This document shows positions 41,558 through 49,031 of a stretch of 51,062 bases of DNA, piece by piece (positions within the stretch are counted from its first letter, which is position 1; each line of letters opens with the position of its first letter). A program made the translations under genes and the position numbers. Source of the DNA: an uncultured Acidobacteriota bacterium (GTDB lineage Bacteria; Acidobacteriota; Vicinamibacteria; Vicinamibacterales; UBA2999); assembly GCA_902826515.1 (NCBI GenBank), contig CADEFD010000019.1, forward strand, positions 1 to 51,062, in the 5' to 3' direction. The notes under the pieces were generated by a model, which was given only the letters and a program-made list of their open reading frames with translations, did not search any database and was not told where the DNA came from.

Positions 41558-43213
41558 CTACCAGCCGATCGCCAAGCCGTCCTTGCGCGGATCGGATCCG
41601 CCGAGCAGCACGCCGGTGTCCGGATCGATCATCACGGCCTGATAGCCGCCCATCTGCGCGCGTCCGTCGCGCAGCAGGTGTCCGCGCGCTTCGAGCGACG
41701 CCCGCACCCCGGGACCGATGGCACTCTCGAGCGCCAGCTCCGCGCCCATGTGCCGCATGCGCGCGGCCTCACCGGCCGCCTGCACGTGCAGGCCGAAGTC
41801 CACGAGGTTCAGCACCACCTGCGCGTGCGCCTGTGCCTGGTTGTCGCCGCCCATCACGCCGAAGGCCACCCACGGCCGACCGTCCCTCAGGATCATCGCC
41901 GGCACGAGTGTGTGCAGCGGACGTTTGGCCGGGCCGATCCGGTTCGGGTGTCCGGGTGTCAGCACGAAGCCGGCGCCGCGGTTGTGGAGCGTGATGCCGG
42001 TGTCGCCGGCGACGATGCCGGCGCCGAAACTCGCGAAGATCGACTGGATGAACGACACCACGTTGCCGTGGTTGTCGGCGCAGGCGAGGTAGATCGTGTC
42101 GCCGTGGTCGCGGCCGGCGAAGTCCACGCCGGCGGTCGTGCCAGGCAGCGCGCCGGCGGCATACGCGCGCGCGTGCCGCATGTCGATCTCGCCACGGCGG
42201 GCCGCGGCGTAGTCCTTCGACAGCATCTGCGCCAGGGCCGGCGGCGGCATGTGGCCGCGGTCGGCGAGCCAGGCGCCGCGATCGGCAAAGGCGATCTTCT
42301 TCGCTTCCGCGACGACGTGCAGGGCGTCGGCGCTGTTGTGGCCGAGCGCGGCGATGTCGAGCCCTTCGAGGATGTTCAGCATCTCGAGGGCGACGATGCC
42401 CTGTGTGGACGGCGGCATCTCGTGCACGTCCACGCCGCGGTAGCGTGTCTGAATCGGCTCGACCCACTCGGCCGTGTGCGCCGCGAAGTCGGCCGCCGTG
42501 AGCAGACCGTCGCGGGCGCGCATGTCGGCGGCAATCGCTTCGGCCAGCGGACCTCGATAGAACGCATCCGCGCCGCCCTCGGCGATGAGCGCGAGCGACC
42601 GCGCGAGGCGGGGATTGGCGAAGAGCGCGCCCATCCGCGGTGCGGCGCCTGCCGGCAGGAACGTGGCGGCGGCCGCGGGATCGCGCGCGAGTCGCGGTGC
42701 CGCGGCCGTCCACTCGTTGGCGACGAGTTCCGCCACGGGGAAACCGTCGCGGGCGTGAGCGATGGCGGGACCGAGCGCCTGGGCCATCGAGCTCGTACCG
42801 AAGCGCGTGAGGAGCGCCTGCCAGCCGCTCACGACGCCGGGCACGTCCACGGTGAGCGGTCCGTCCGCGGGCATCTCGACCAGGCCGCGCCGCGCGAATT
42901 CCTCGGGTGTCGCCGCGGCCGGGGCGCGTCCGCTCGCGTCGAGCGCGAACACCTGGCCCGTGCGGCCTTCGTGCACGAGCGCAAAGAGGTCGCCGCCGAT
43001 GCCGTTCATCGACGGCTCGATGACGGCGAGCACGGCGGCCGCGGTGACCGCCGCGTCGATGGCATTGCCGCCCGCCTGCAGCACCCGGAGGCCGGCGGCG
43101 GAGGCGAGCGGCTGGCTCGTGGCGATCATGCCGTGGCGGCCGACGGCGGGTGAACGGGTGGCGAAGATGTCGCCGGAGGGGCGGTCTCCGGGACGGGCGG
43201 GGCTGTGGGTCAT
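41558..43213 (-). CDS. ggt: Gamma-glutamyltransferase
   Basis: 551 residues. The N-terminal-nucleophile architecture is complete: a large-subunit region with VLQAGGNAIDAAVTAAA and GIGGDLFALVHEG, the autoprocessing site before Thr373 in RDHGDTIYLACADN, and the small-subunit signature GHPNRIGPAKRPLHTL. The enzyme transfers or hydrolyses the gamma-glutamyl group of glutathione and related peptides. No signal peptide is apparent, unlike many periplasmic homologues, so the location is uncertain; other family members act on cephalosporin-type acyl groups or as cytoplasmic hydrolases. Length and spacing are typical. It faces the fibronectin-repeat gene convergently. Confidence 0.9.
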   Translation of the reverse strand: MTHSPARPGDRPSGDIFATRSPAVGRHGMIATSQPLASAAGLRVLQAGGNAIDAAVTAAAVLAVIEPSMNGIGGDLFALVHEGRTGQVFALDASGRAPAAATPEEFARRGLVEMPADGPLTVDVPGVVSGWQALLTRFGTSSMAQALGPAIAHARDGFPVAELVANEWTAAAPRLARDPAAAATFLPAGAAPRMGALFANPRLARSLALIAEGGADAFYRGPLAEAIAADMRARDGLLTAADFAAHTAEWVEPIQTRYRGVDVHEMPPSTQGIVALEMLNILEGLDIAALGHNSADALHVVAEAKKIAFADRGAWLADRGHMPPPALAQMLSKDYAAARRGEIDMRHARAYAAGALPGTTAGVDFAGRDHGDTIYLACADNHGNVVSFIQSIFASFGAGIVAGDTGITLHNRGAGFVLTPGHPNRIGPAKRPLHTLVPAMILRDGRPWVAFGVMGGDNQAQAHAQVVLNLVDFGLHVQAAGEAARMRHMGAELALESAIGPGVRASLEARGHLLRDGRAQMGGYQAVMIDPDTGVLLGGSDPRKDGLAIGW

Positions 43214-43372
43214 GGTGTGCAGGACGGGCCCATTCTAGCCGGGCTGGCTCCTGCCGCCGGCGGCGGAATCACGCCGTTTGCTGAGCGATCCCACCGGGCT
43301 GAACCCTGTGGCGGTGGCCGCCGTCCAAACAGATGTCGGCCATGTGCGCTTCGTGCGCGGCCGGCGTTCAGA

Positions 43373-43379
43373 CAGGAGG
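43373..43379 (+). promoter_or_regulatory. Strong Shine-Dalgarno for the microprotein
   Basis: AGGAGGT lies nine bases before the ATG at 43389. A consensus ribosome site of this quality is rare in the window and decides the start of the 32-residue gene. Confidence 0.75.
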
Positions 43380-43388
43380 TCTTGAACC

Positions 43389-43487
43389 ATGTTCCGCGTG
43401 ATGACCTGGAATTTCTCCGATACCGCCGAGCCCGTCGTGGCAGGTCTGCTGCTCGCGACGCTGCTCCTCGCCATCGCGCTCCTGTAA
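43389..43487 (+). CDS. 32-residue membrane microprotein
   Basis: Too short for ordinary gene finders. The peptide begins MFRVMTWNFSDTAEP and continues with a hydrophobic run VVAGLLLATLLLAIALL that ends the protein, so it is a single-span membrane peptide with its C-terminus buried at the end of the helix. Supporting evidence is the perfect AGGAGGT ribosome site nine bases upstream, a TAA stop (rare among genes here), and a strong terminator 21 bases downstream. These make it an independent transcription unit of about 250-300 bases. Function unknown; small single-helix peptides often bind and modulate larger membrane complexes or act as type I toxins. Confidence 0.7.
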   Translation: MFRVMTWNFSDTAEPVVAGLLLATLLLAIALL

Positions 43488-43508
43488 CACCGGGGAGCCC
43501 GACCAGCG

Positions 43509-43550
43509 CGCCTGGCACGCACCACCTCGTGGTGTCGTGGCCAGGCGTTT
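43509..43550. terminator. Strong terminator after the microprotein gene
   Basis: CGCCTGGC (43509-43516) pairs with GCCAGGCG (43540-43547), and ACGCACCAC pairs with GTGGTG-T-CGT inside, leaving a CTC loop and two single-base bulges. TTT follows. It lies between convergent genes and could serve both. Confidence 0.7.
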
Positions 43551-43563
43551 CAATGTACGGGGG

Positions 43564-44466
43564 TCAGCGCGCGCCGGTAGGCGCTTCGGCGGCGGCCAGG
43601 TAACTCTTGCGGGCGCGCACCGTGACGCCCGGGCGCTTCACGCGCACCTCGAGGCGGTGCGGCTTGCCGTCGAGCGCGTCGGGCGCGAAGGCCAGCAGGT
43701 ACTGGCTGCGCAGTTCCTGAGCCACGCGCGTGAAGGTCGAGGCCAGCATGTCGGACTTCTGCAGTTCGAACGAGCCGCCGCCGGTCTCCTCGGCGATCCT
43801 GCGCAGGCTGCGATCCGGCTTCGAGCGCACGAGGCGCATGCCATTGAAGTATTCAACCGAGAGGCCGATGCCGTAGACCATCACCTCTTCGTCGCGGGCG
43901 CGGTCGACGGTGTCGCCGAAGCGCGTCTTGCTGCCGAAGTCGTCGCCGTCGGTGAAGAGCAGCACGACCTTGCGGCCGTCCACGCCCTTGAGCGCGTCGA
44001 TGCTGAAGGCCAGGCCGTCCCACAGGCGCGTCGAGTTGCCGAACTGCAGTTCGTCGAGCGCGGCGATGAGCTCGTCGCGGTCGTTCGTGAAGGTGCCCGA
44101 GAGCTGCAGTTTGTCGTTGAAGGCCCCGACCTGCGCGCGATCGACCGGCAGCAGGCGCATCAGGAACTGCTCGGCCGCCTGGTTGAGGAGCTTCAGGTGT
44201 TCCGTCATGCTCGCGCTCGTGTCGAGCATCACCACCACGGTGAAGGGCTGCGGGTCGTTCGAGAACTGCGAGATCGCGACCGGCTTGCCGTTGTCGAGGA
44301 TCTCGAAATCGTCCTGCGTGAGGTCCGCCACGAGGCGTCCACTGGCGTCGGTCGCCGTGGCGTAGACAGGCACGGTGCGCACCGCCGACCGGAAGGTCGG
44401 CTGGGTATCGGCCAGCAGGGAAATCGAGCCGGCGGCGACGAGGAGGGCGGCAACCAGGCGGGTCAT
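43564..44466 (-). CDS. VWFA-related exported protein of acidobacterial type
   Basis: 300 residues from ATG 44466. The signal peptide MTRLVAALLVAAGSISLLA is followed by a short domain (VYATATDASGRLVADLTQDDFEILDNG) and a von Willebrand factor A domain with MIDAS residues Asp82, Ser84 and Ser86 (DTSASM). The arrangement DFEILDNGKPV then VVVMLDTSASM is the VWFA-related domain that is massively expanded in Acidobacteriota. Such domains mediate metal-dependent protein-protein contacts in the envelope; partners are unknown. It converges on the microprotein terminator and diverges from the Cys4 mini-protein gene, with a 136-base gap between starts. Confidence 0.83.
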   Translation of the reverse strand: MTRLVAALLVAAGSISLLADTQPTFRSAVRTVPVYATATDASGRLVADLTQDDFEILDNGKPVAISQFSNDPQPFTVVVMLDTSASMTEHLKLLNQAAEQFLMRLLPVDRAQVGAFNDKLQLSGTFTNDRDELIAALDELQFGNSTRLWDGLAFSIDALKGVDGRKVVLLFTDGDDFGSKTRFGDTVDRARDEEVMVYGIGLSVEYFNGMRLVRSKPDRSLRRIAEETGGGSFELQKSDMLASTFTRVAQELRSQYLLAFAPDALDGKPHRLEVRVKRPGVTVRARKSYLAAAEAPTGAR

Positions 44467-44602
44467 CACCCCCAGAGGGTAGCAACGACCGTTCCAGCCG
44501 GCAATCACGGCGATTCATTGGAGATTTTCAGGCCGGAATCCGGCGATCGTCCCTCGATTGGGACGTCCGGGCGTGTCCAATGCGCTACGATCAAGTCACG
44601 CC

Positions 44603-44800
44603 GTGGCCGGACTTTCTTCCGTCGGGTTGTGCGAGACCTGCCGTCACGCCAGGGGCGTCGAGGGCGCCCGGTCGAGCTTTCTGATGTGCACGCGGGCGCT
44701 CTCCGACCCCGCCTTTCCGAAGTACCCTGTGTTGCCGGTGCGCGCCTGCCGCGGGTTCGAGCCCGTGGACGCCGCGGCGCCGGCCAAGGACCCGCCATGA
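44603..44800 (+). CDS. 65-residue Cys4 mini-protein
   Basis: Starts at GTG 44603 (an upstream ATG at 44558 would add 15 residues). Cysteines at 10, 13, 29 and 49 (LCETCRHAR, FLMCTRAL, VRACRGFEP) and the conserved LSDPAFPKYPVLPV spacing resemble a widespread small zinc-ribbon-like protein of unknown function. The TGA stop overlaps the next ATG (ATGA), so it is translationally coupled to the exported protein that follows. A role in metal or redox handling is suggested only by the Cys4 pattern. Confidence 0.75.
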   Translation: MAGLSSVGLCETCRHARGVEGARSSFLMCTRALSDPAFPKYPVLPVRACRGFEPVDAAAPAKDPP

Positions 44801-45720
44801 CCCGTCGCCTCTTCCTCGTGTTCGCCGCACTGGCGCTCGTGGCCGCCGGGCGGCCGGTGACGGCGCAGCCCGACGATCAGGCGCTCGCCGGGCTGCTCGG
44901 GAGCGCCGCCGCCTACGTGCGCACCTACGAGGAGCGCTTCTCGCTGCTCGTCGCGGAAGAGCGCTACGTGCAGGAGATCCGCCGTCCCGACAACAACCCG
45001 GTCGCCGGCAATCTGACGCGCAACAATCCCGGCGGCGGGTTCGCGAGCAACGGCGGCGTCCGCAAGCGCGTGGTGCTGCGCTCCGACTTCCTGCTCGTGC
45101 GGCTCGGCGAGGGCGCCGGCTGGATGCCCTTCCGCGACACCTTCAATGTCAACGGCGACAAGATCAACGACCGCAGCGATCGCCTGGCGAAACTTTTCAT
45201 CGAGCCGTCGGAGGCCAGCTTCGACGCGGCGGCGCGGATCATGGCCGACAGCATCCGCTACAACCTCGGGTCGATGACGCGCACGGTCAACATCCCCACG
45301 CTGGCCCTGATGTTCCTGCACCCCACGGTGCGTGAACGGTTCAGCTTCACGCGCGACGGCGAGGAGACGATCGACGGGCGGCTCGCCTGGCGCGTCGAGT
45401 ATCACGAGACGGCACGGCCGGCGCTCATCAAGACCACACGGGGCCGCGACCTCCCGGCCTCGGGCCGGCTCTGGATCGAGGCGGCCACCGGCGTCGTGCT
45501 CAAGACGACGATGACCGCCGCCGATCCCCTGGTGCGCGCCCTCATCACCACCACCTACCGCCGTGAGCCCGCCCTCGATCTCTGGGTGCCGGCGCGGATG
45601 GAGGACTACTACAAGGCCGACAGCGAGGTGGACGAAGTGACCGGCATCGCCACCTACGCCAACTACCGGACCTTCACCGTGGCGACGGACCTCGCGCTCC
45701 GCAAGCCGCAGCCGCAGTAA
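44797..45720 (+). CDS. Exported protein of unknown function
   Basis: 307 residues. Signal peptide MTRRLFLVFAALALVAAG ends near VTAQ. The mature chain begins with a helical segment (AGLLGSAAAYVRTYEERFSLLVAEERYVQE) and continues with beta strands bearing SDFLLVRLGEGAGWMPFRDTF, ERFSFTRDGEETIDGRLAWRVEYHE and PASGRLWIEAATGVVLKT. The latter half looks like a LolA/LppX-like lipid-binding fold or an outer-membrane-associated beta structure, but I cannot assign it. The gene overlaps the Cys4 mini-protein gene by four bases and is followed 26 bases later by the DsbA-like gene. Confidence 0.72.
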   Translation: MTRRLFLVFAALALVAAGRPVTAQPDDQALAGLLGSAAAYVRTYEERFSLLVAEERYVQEIRRPDNNPVAGNLTRNNPGGGFASNGGVRKRVVLRSDFLLVRLGEGAGWMPFRDTFNVNGDKINDRSDRLAKLFIEPSEASFDAAARIMADSIRYNLGSMTRTVNIPTLALMFLHPTVRERFSFTRDGEETIDGRLAWRVEYHETARPALIKTTRGRDLPASGRLWIEAATGVVLKTTMTAADPLVRALITTTYRREPALDLWVPARMEDYYKADSEVDEVTGIATYANYRTFTVATDLALRKPQPQ

Positions 45721-45746
45721 GCTCAGAACGTCCCACAGGAGTGATG

Positions 45747-46820
45747 ATGTCGAAGACGAAGTTCGGATGTGTGCTCGCGATCGTCGTGGCCGCGCTCGGC
45801 GGCTCCGCGTGCGCCGACGCCCAGACGGCGCAGGCGCCGGCCCCGGCGGCCGGCACCGGCGACCAGGACCAGGTCGTCGCCACGGTGGGCGACCGCAAGT
45901 TCACGCTGAAGGACGTGGAGGCCCGCTGGCAGGAGGAAGACCCGGCCGAACGAGCCCGCGTCTCGCAGCTCCTCTATCAGCACCGCCGCCAGAGCATCGA
46001 CATGCTCGTCGGCGACTTCCTCATCGAAGGCGCGGCGAAGAAGGCCGGCCTTTCGAAGGAGAAGTACCTCGAGACCGAACTCGAGAAGCGCCGCGGTCCG
46101 ATCACCGACGCCGACGTGCAGAAGGTGTTCGAGGAGAACCGCGATCGGGTGGGTCTCTCGACCGTCGCCGACCTCAAGGACTCGATCACGAAGTTCATCG
46201 CCGGCAACCGCGACGCGCAGAACCTCGCGATCATGGTCAACGAGCTCAAGGCGGCGGGCCCGGCTGTGTCGATCGCCCTCGACCCGCCGCGCTACGAGGT
46301 GGCGATTGCCGCCCACGACCCGTCGCGCGGTCCGGCCGATGCGCCCATCACCATCATCGAGTTCTCGGAGTACCAGTGCCCGTTCTGCGCCCGCGTCACG
46401 CCGACGCTCAAGGCCATCGAGCAGAAGTACGCCGGCAAGGTGCGGCTCGTGTTCAAGGACTTCCCGCTGCAGAACCACCAGCAGGCGCCGAAGGCGGCCG
46501 AAGCCGCGCACTGCGCCGGCGACCAGGGGAAGTACTGGGAGCTGCACGACCGGCTGTTCGCCAACCAGCAGCTCCTGCAGGTGCCGGAGCTGAAGAAACA
46601 CGCGGCGGCCGTCGGCCTCGACCAGGCGGCGTTCGACCAGTGCCTCGATTCCGGCAAGCACACGGAGAACGTGCAGGCCGACATCGAACAGGGCAGTCAG
46701 ATGGGCGTCGGCTCGACGCCCACCCTCTACATCAACGGCCGTCTCGTCACCGGCGCCCAGCCGCTGGCGCTCTTCGAGAGCATCATCGACGAGGAACTCG
46801 CCCGCAAGGGCGGCAAGTAG
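45747..46820 (+). CDS. Exported DsbA-like thiol oxidoreductase with N-terminal SurA-like helical region
   Basis: 357 residues from ATG 45747; AGGAG at 45737-45741 favours this ATG over the GTG at 45741. The signal peptide may be of lipoprotein type (GGSAC). Residues 40-175 are a helical region (TVGDRKFTLKDVEARWQEE onward) that resembles the N-terminal part of SurA/PpiC chaperones. Residues 180-357 are a DsbA-like thioredoxin domain with active site Cys211-Pro-Phe-Cys214 and the cis-Pro loop GVGSTPTLYING. Such fusions catalyse disulfide formation or isomerisation in exported proteins. It ends one base before the convergent oxidoreductase gene. Confidence 0.88.
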   Translation: MSKTKFGCVLAIVVAALGGSACADAQTAQAPAPAAGTGDQDQVVATVGDRKFTLKDVEARWQEEDPAERARVSQLLYQHRRQSIDMLVGDFLIEGAAKKAGLSKEKYLETELEKRRGPITDADVQKVFEENRDRVGLSTVADLKDSITKFIAGNRDAQNLAIMVNELKAAGPAVSIALDPPRYEVAIAAHDPSRGPADAPITIIEFSEYQCPFCARVTPTLKAIEQKYAGKVRLVFKDFPLQNHQQAPKAAEAAHCAGDQGKYWELHDRLFANQQLLQVPELKKHAAAVGLDQAAFDQCLDSGKHTENVQADIEQGSQMGVGSTPTLYINGRLVTGAQPLALFESIIDEELARKGGK

Positions 46821-47804
46821 CTACGGCATCAGCAGCACGATCTTGCCGCGGGCCCCGGGCGCCATCACGCGCCTGTGGGCCTCGGCCGCCTCCGCCAGCG
46901 GCAGTTCCGCTCCCACCACCGGCCGCAGCGCGCCGGACGCCAGCGCCGCGCCGAGCGCCTCGTGGCCGCGCGTCACTTCCTCCGTCGTGAGTCCCCACAA
47001 CGCGAGCCCGGTCACCACGGCGTGTTTCGCCATGATCTTCCGCGGATCGATTTCGATCCGGCCGCGGTTGCCGATGACCACGATGCGCCCGCGCGGCGCA
47101 ATCATCGTCAGGTCGTGATCGAGGTTCACGTTGGCCAGCATCTCGAGGACGACGTCCGGCCCGCGGCCGTTGGTGAGCGCCTGGATCTTCTCGATGTGGC
47201 CGGCGTCGCGGTGGTTCACGACGTGGTGGGCGCCTTCGGCGGCGACGAGCGCCAGGCCGTCGTCGGTGCCGGCCGTCCCAATCACCGTGTGGCCCGCGGC
47301 GCGCGCCATCTGCACCGCGGCGAGTCCCACCGAGCCGCTCGCGCCGTGCACGAGCACCACGTCGCCGCCGCGCGGCAGCGCGCGTTCGAGCGCGACGTGC
47401 GCCGTGAGGGCCGGCACGTTCACCGCCGCGCCTTCGGCGAACGACACGCGGTCGGGCAGCGGATGCACCTGCGCCGGCGTGCAGAGCACCACCTGACGGT
47501 AGGCGCCGTACGACTGATGATCGGCGGTGCCGCCGGTGTAGACGCGGTCACCCGCGGCGAGACCCGTGACGCCGTCGCCCACGGCCTCCACCACGCCCGC
47601 GCCGTCGGCGCCGGGCGAGTAGGGCAGGGGCGGCTTGATCGCATAGGTGCCGCTCAGCATGTAGGTGTCGAAGGGATTCACCCCGGCGGCGTGCAGCCGC
47701 ACCCGTACCTGCCCCGGCCCCGGCGCCGGCTCGGCCATGTCGTCGTAACGAAGCACTTCGGGACCACCGAACTCGTGCGCGCGAATCGCTTTCATGGGCG
47801 CCAT
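46821..47804 (-). CDS. NADPH:quinone reductase-like medium-chain oxidoreductase
   Basis: 327 residues; an alternative start is the MKAIRAHEF ATG at 47795. The MDR fold lacks the zinc cysteines of alcohol dehydrogenase. The GroES-like N-terminal domain carries GPGQVRVRLHAAGVNPFDTYM, and the NADP site is GASGSVGLAAVQMARAAG. These identify the quinone oxidoreductase (QOR, zeta-crystallin) group, which reduces quinones or enones with NADPH. It diverges from the DUF2721 gene, and the intervening 77 bases contain the CCCTGGT array. Substrate is unknown. Confidence 0.87.
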   Translation of the reverse strand: MAPMKAIRAHEFGGPEVLRYDDMAEPAPGPGQVRVRLHAAGVNPFDTYMLSGTYAIKPPLPYSPGADGAGVVEAVGDGVTGLAAGDRVYTGGTADHQSYGAYRQVVLCTPAQVHPLPDRVSFAEGAAVNVPALTAHVALERALPRGGDVVLVHGASGSVGLAAVQMARAAGHTVIGTAGTDDGLALVAAEGAHHVVNHRDAGHIEKIQALTNGRGPDVVLEMLANVNLDHDLTMIAPRGRIVVIGNRGRIEIDPRKIMAKHAVVTGLALWGLTTEEVTRGHEALGAALASGALRPVVGAELPLAEAAEAHRRVMAPGARGKIVLLMP

Positions 47805-47830
47805 TCTAACTGCTGGGAACCCGTCCTTCG

Positions 47831-47860
47831 TCCCTGGTCCCTGGTCCCTGGTCCCTTGTT
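47831..47860 (+). repeat. Tandem CCCTGGT heptamer array, second copy
   Basis: Three CCCTGGT units (47832-47852) preceded by T and followed by CCCTTGTT. It matches the array at 29188-29229 over the repeat and lies upstream of the start of the minus-strand oxidoreductase gene, in the divergent gap before DUF2721. Confidence 0.75.
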
Positions 47861-47881
47861 CGTAGTAGTACCCTGTCCCCC

Positions 47882-48448
47882 ATGGACTGGCTCGCCCGTC
47901 TCGAATCTCCGCAGAACGCGCTCGCCGTGCTCACGGCGATGATTACGCCCGCCGTGCTCATCTCGGCCTGCGGCGCGCTCATCTTCTCGACCAGCTCGCG
48001 CCTGGGCCGCGTGGTGGACCGCGTGCGCGCGCTCTCCGAGAAGTTCGAGACGCTCGCCAAACACCCCGAGGCCGACGACATGGCGGCCGATCGCCGTCAG
48101 CTCGTGTTCCAGCAGCTCGATCGCCAGACGTCGCGCTCGCGGCTCATCCAGCGCGCCATGGTGGCGTTCTACACCGCACTCGGCATCTTCGTCGCAACCA
48201 GCGTCGCCATTGCCGTGATTGCCGCCGTCGCCCTCAGCCTCACGTGGGTCGCCGTCGTGCTCGGCGTCGTGGGGGCGCTATTCATGTTCTACGGCAGCGT
48301 GCTGCTCGTCATCGAGTCGCGCATGGCCATGGGGGCGATTGCCTCCGAGATGGATTTCGTCTGGAAGGTCAGCAAACGTTACGCGGCCGGGGAACTGGAC
48401 GAAGCCCGCGGCGGTCCGGCCACGTGGCTCGGCAAGAAGATCGGCTGA
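47882..48448 (+). CDS. DUF2721 family membrane protein
   Basis: 188 residues with three hydrophobic segments: about 17-37 (TAMITPAVLISACGALIF), 95-120 and 120-145. The opening LTAMITPAVLISACG plus FSTSSRLGRVVDRVR is characteristic of the DUF2721 family. The segment between the first and second helices (38-90) is charged and probably cytoplasmic. Function is unknown. It starts after the CCCTGGT array and is followed 106 bases later by the CoxS gene. Confidence 0.8.
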   Translation: MDWLARLESPQNALAVLTAMITPAVLISACGALIFSTSSRLGRVVDRVRALSEKFETLAKHPEADDMAADRRQLVFQQLDRQTSRSRLIQRAMVAFYTALGIFVATSVAIAVIAAVALSLTWVAVVLGVVGALFMFYGSVLLVIESRMAMGAIASEMDFVWKVSKRYAAGELDEARGGPATWLGKKIG

Positions 48449-48554
48449 GCGACAACCCGTCACACCAGCTCGGCGGCCGCGGGTGTATACTCCGCTCCCT
48501 CGCGACGACCGCTTCCCCTTGCGGCCGCCACGACGCTTCGTCCCGGAGGTGTCC

Positions 48555-49031
48555 ATGGCAGTGCCCGTTTCGCTGACCGTCAACGGTCAGCCGCAGCAGG
48601 TCGAGGTCGATTCGCGCCTGCTGCTCGTCCATTTCCTGCGCGACGTGCTCGGCCTCACCGGCACCAAGGTCGCGTGTGATACCAGCCAGTGCGGCGCCTG
48701 TACGGTGCTCGTCGACGGCGTCGCGGTGAAGTCGTGCACGTGCCTCACGGCGCAGGCCGACGGCACGGCGGTCACCACGATCGAAGGGCTCGCCGCGCCA
48801 GGCACGCTGCATCCGATTCAGGAAGCGTTCTGGAACAAACACGGTCTCCAGTGCGGTTTCTGCACGCCCGGGATGGTGTTTGCCACGCACGAACTCCTGC
48901 GCCAGAACCCGAATCCCACGCCGGAAGAGATCCGGCACGGGCTCGACGGCAACATGTGCCGCTGCACCGGCTACCAGAACATCGTGCGGTCGGTGCTCGA
49001 AGCGGCCCGGGTCCTCGGGGGGGCGAAATGA
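48555..49031 (+). CDS. coxS: [2Fe-2S] subunit of xanthine dehydrogenase / CO dehydrogenase family
   Basis: 158 residues from ATG 48555 with GGAGG seven bases upstream. The plant-type cluster is held by Cys41, Cys46, Cys49 and Cys61, and the second cluster by Cys100, Cys103, Cys135 and Cys137 (QCGFCTPG and MCRCTGYQN). The subunit carries electrons from the molybdenum centre of the large subunit. The stop overlaps the next ATG (ATGA), giving coupled synthesis. The symbol denotes the subunit class; substrate is not established. A TATACT at 48486-48491 may be the -10 of the operon. Confidence 0.92.
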   Translation: MAVPVSLTVNGQPQQVEVDSRLLLVHFLRDVLGLTGTKVACDTSQCGACTVLVDGVAVKSCTCLTAQADGTAVTTIEGLAAPGTLHPIQEAFWNKHGLQCGFCTPGMVFATHELLRQNPNPTPEEIRHGLDGNMCRCTGYQNIVRSVLEAARVLGGAK

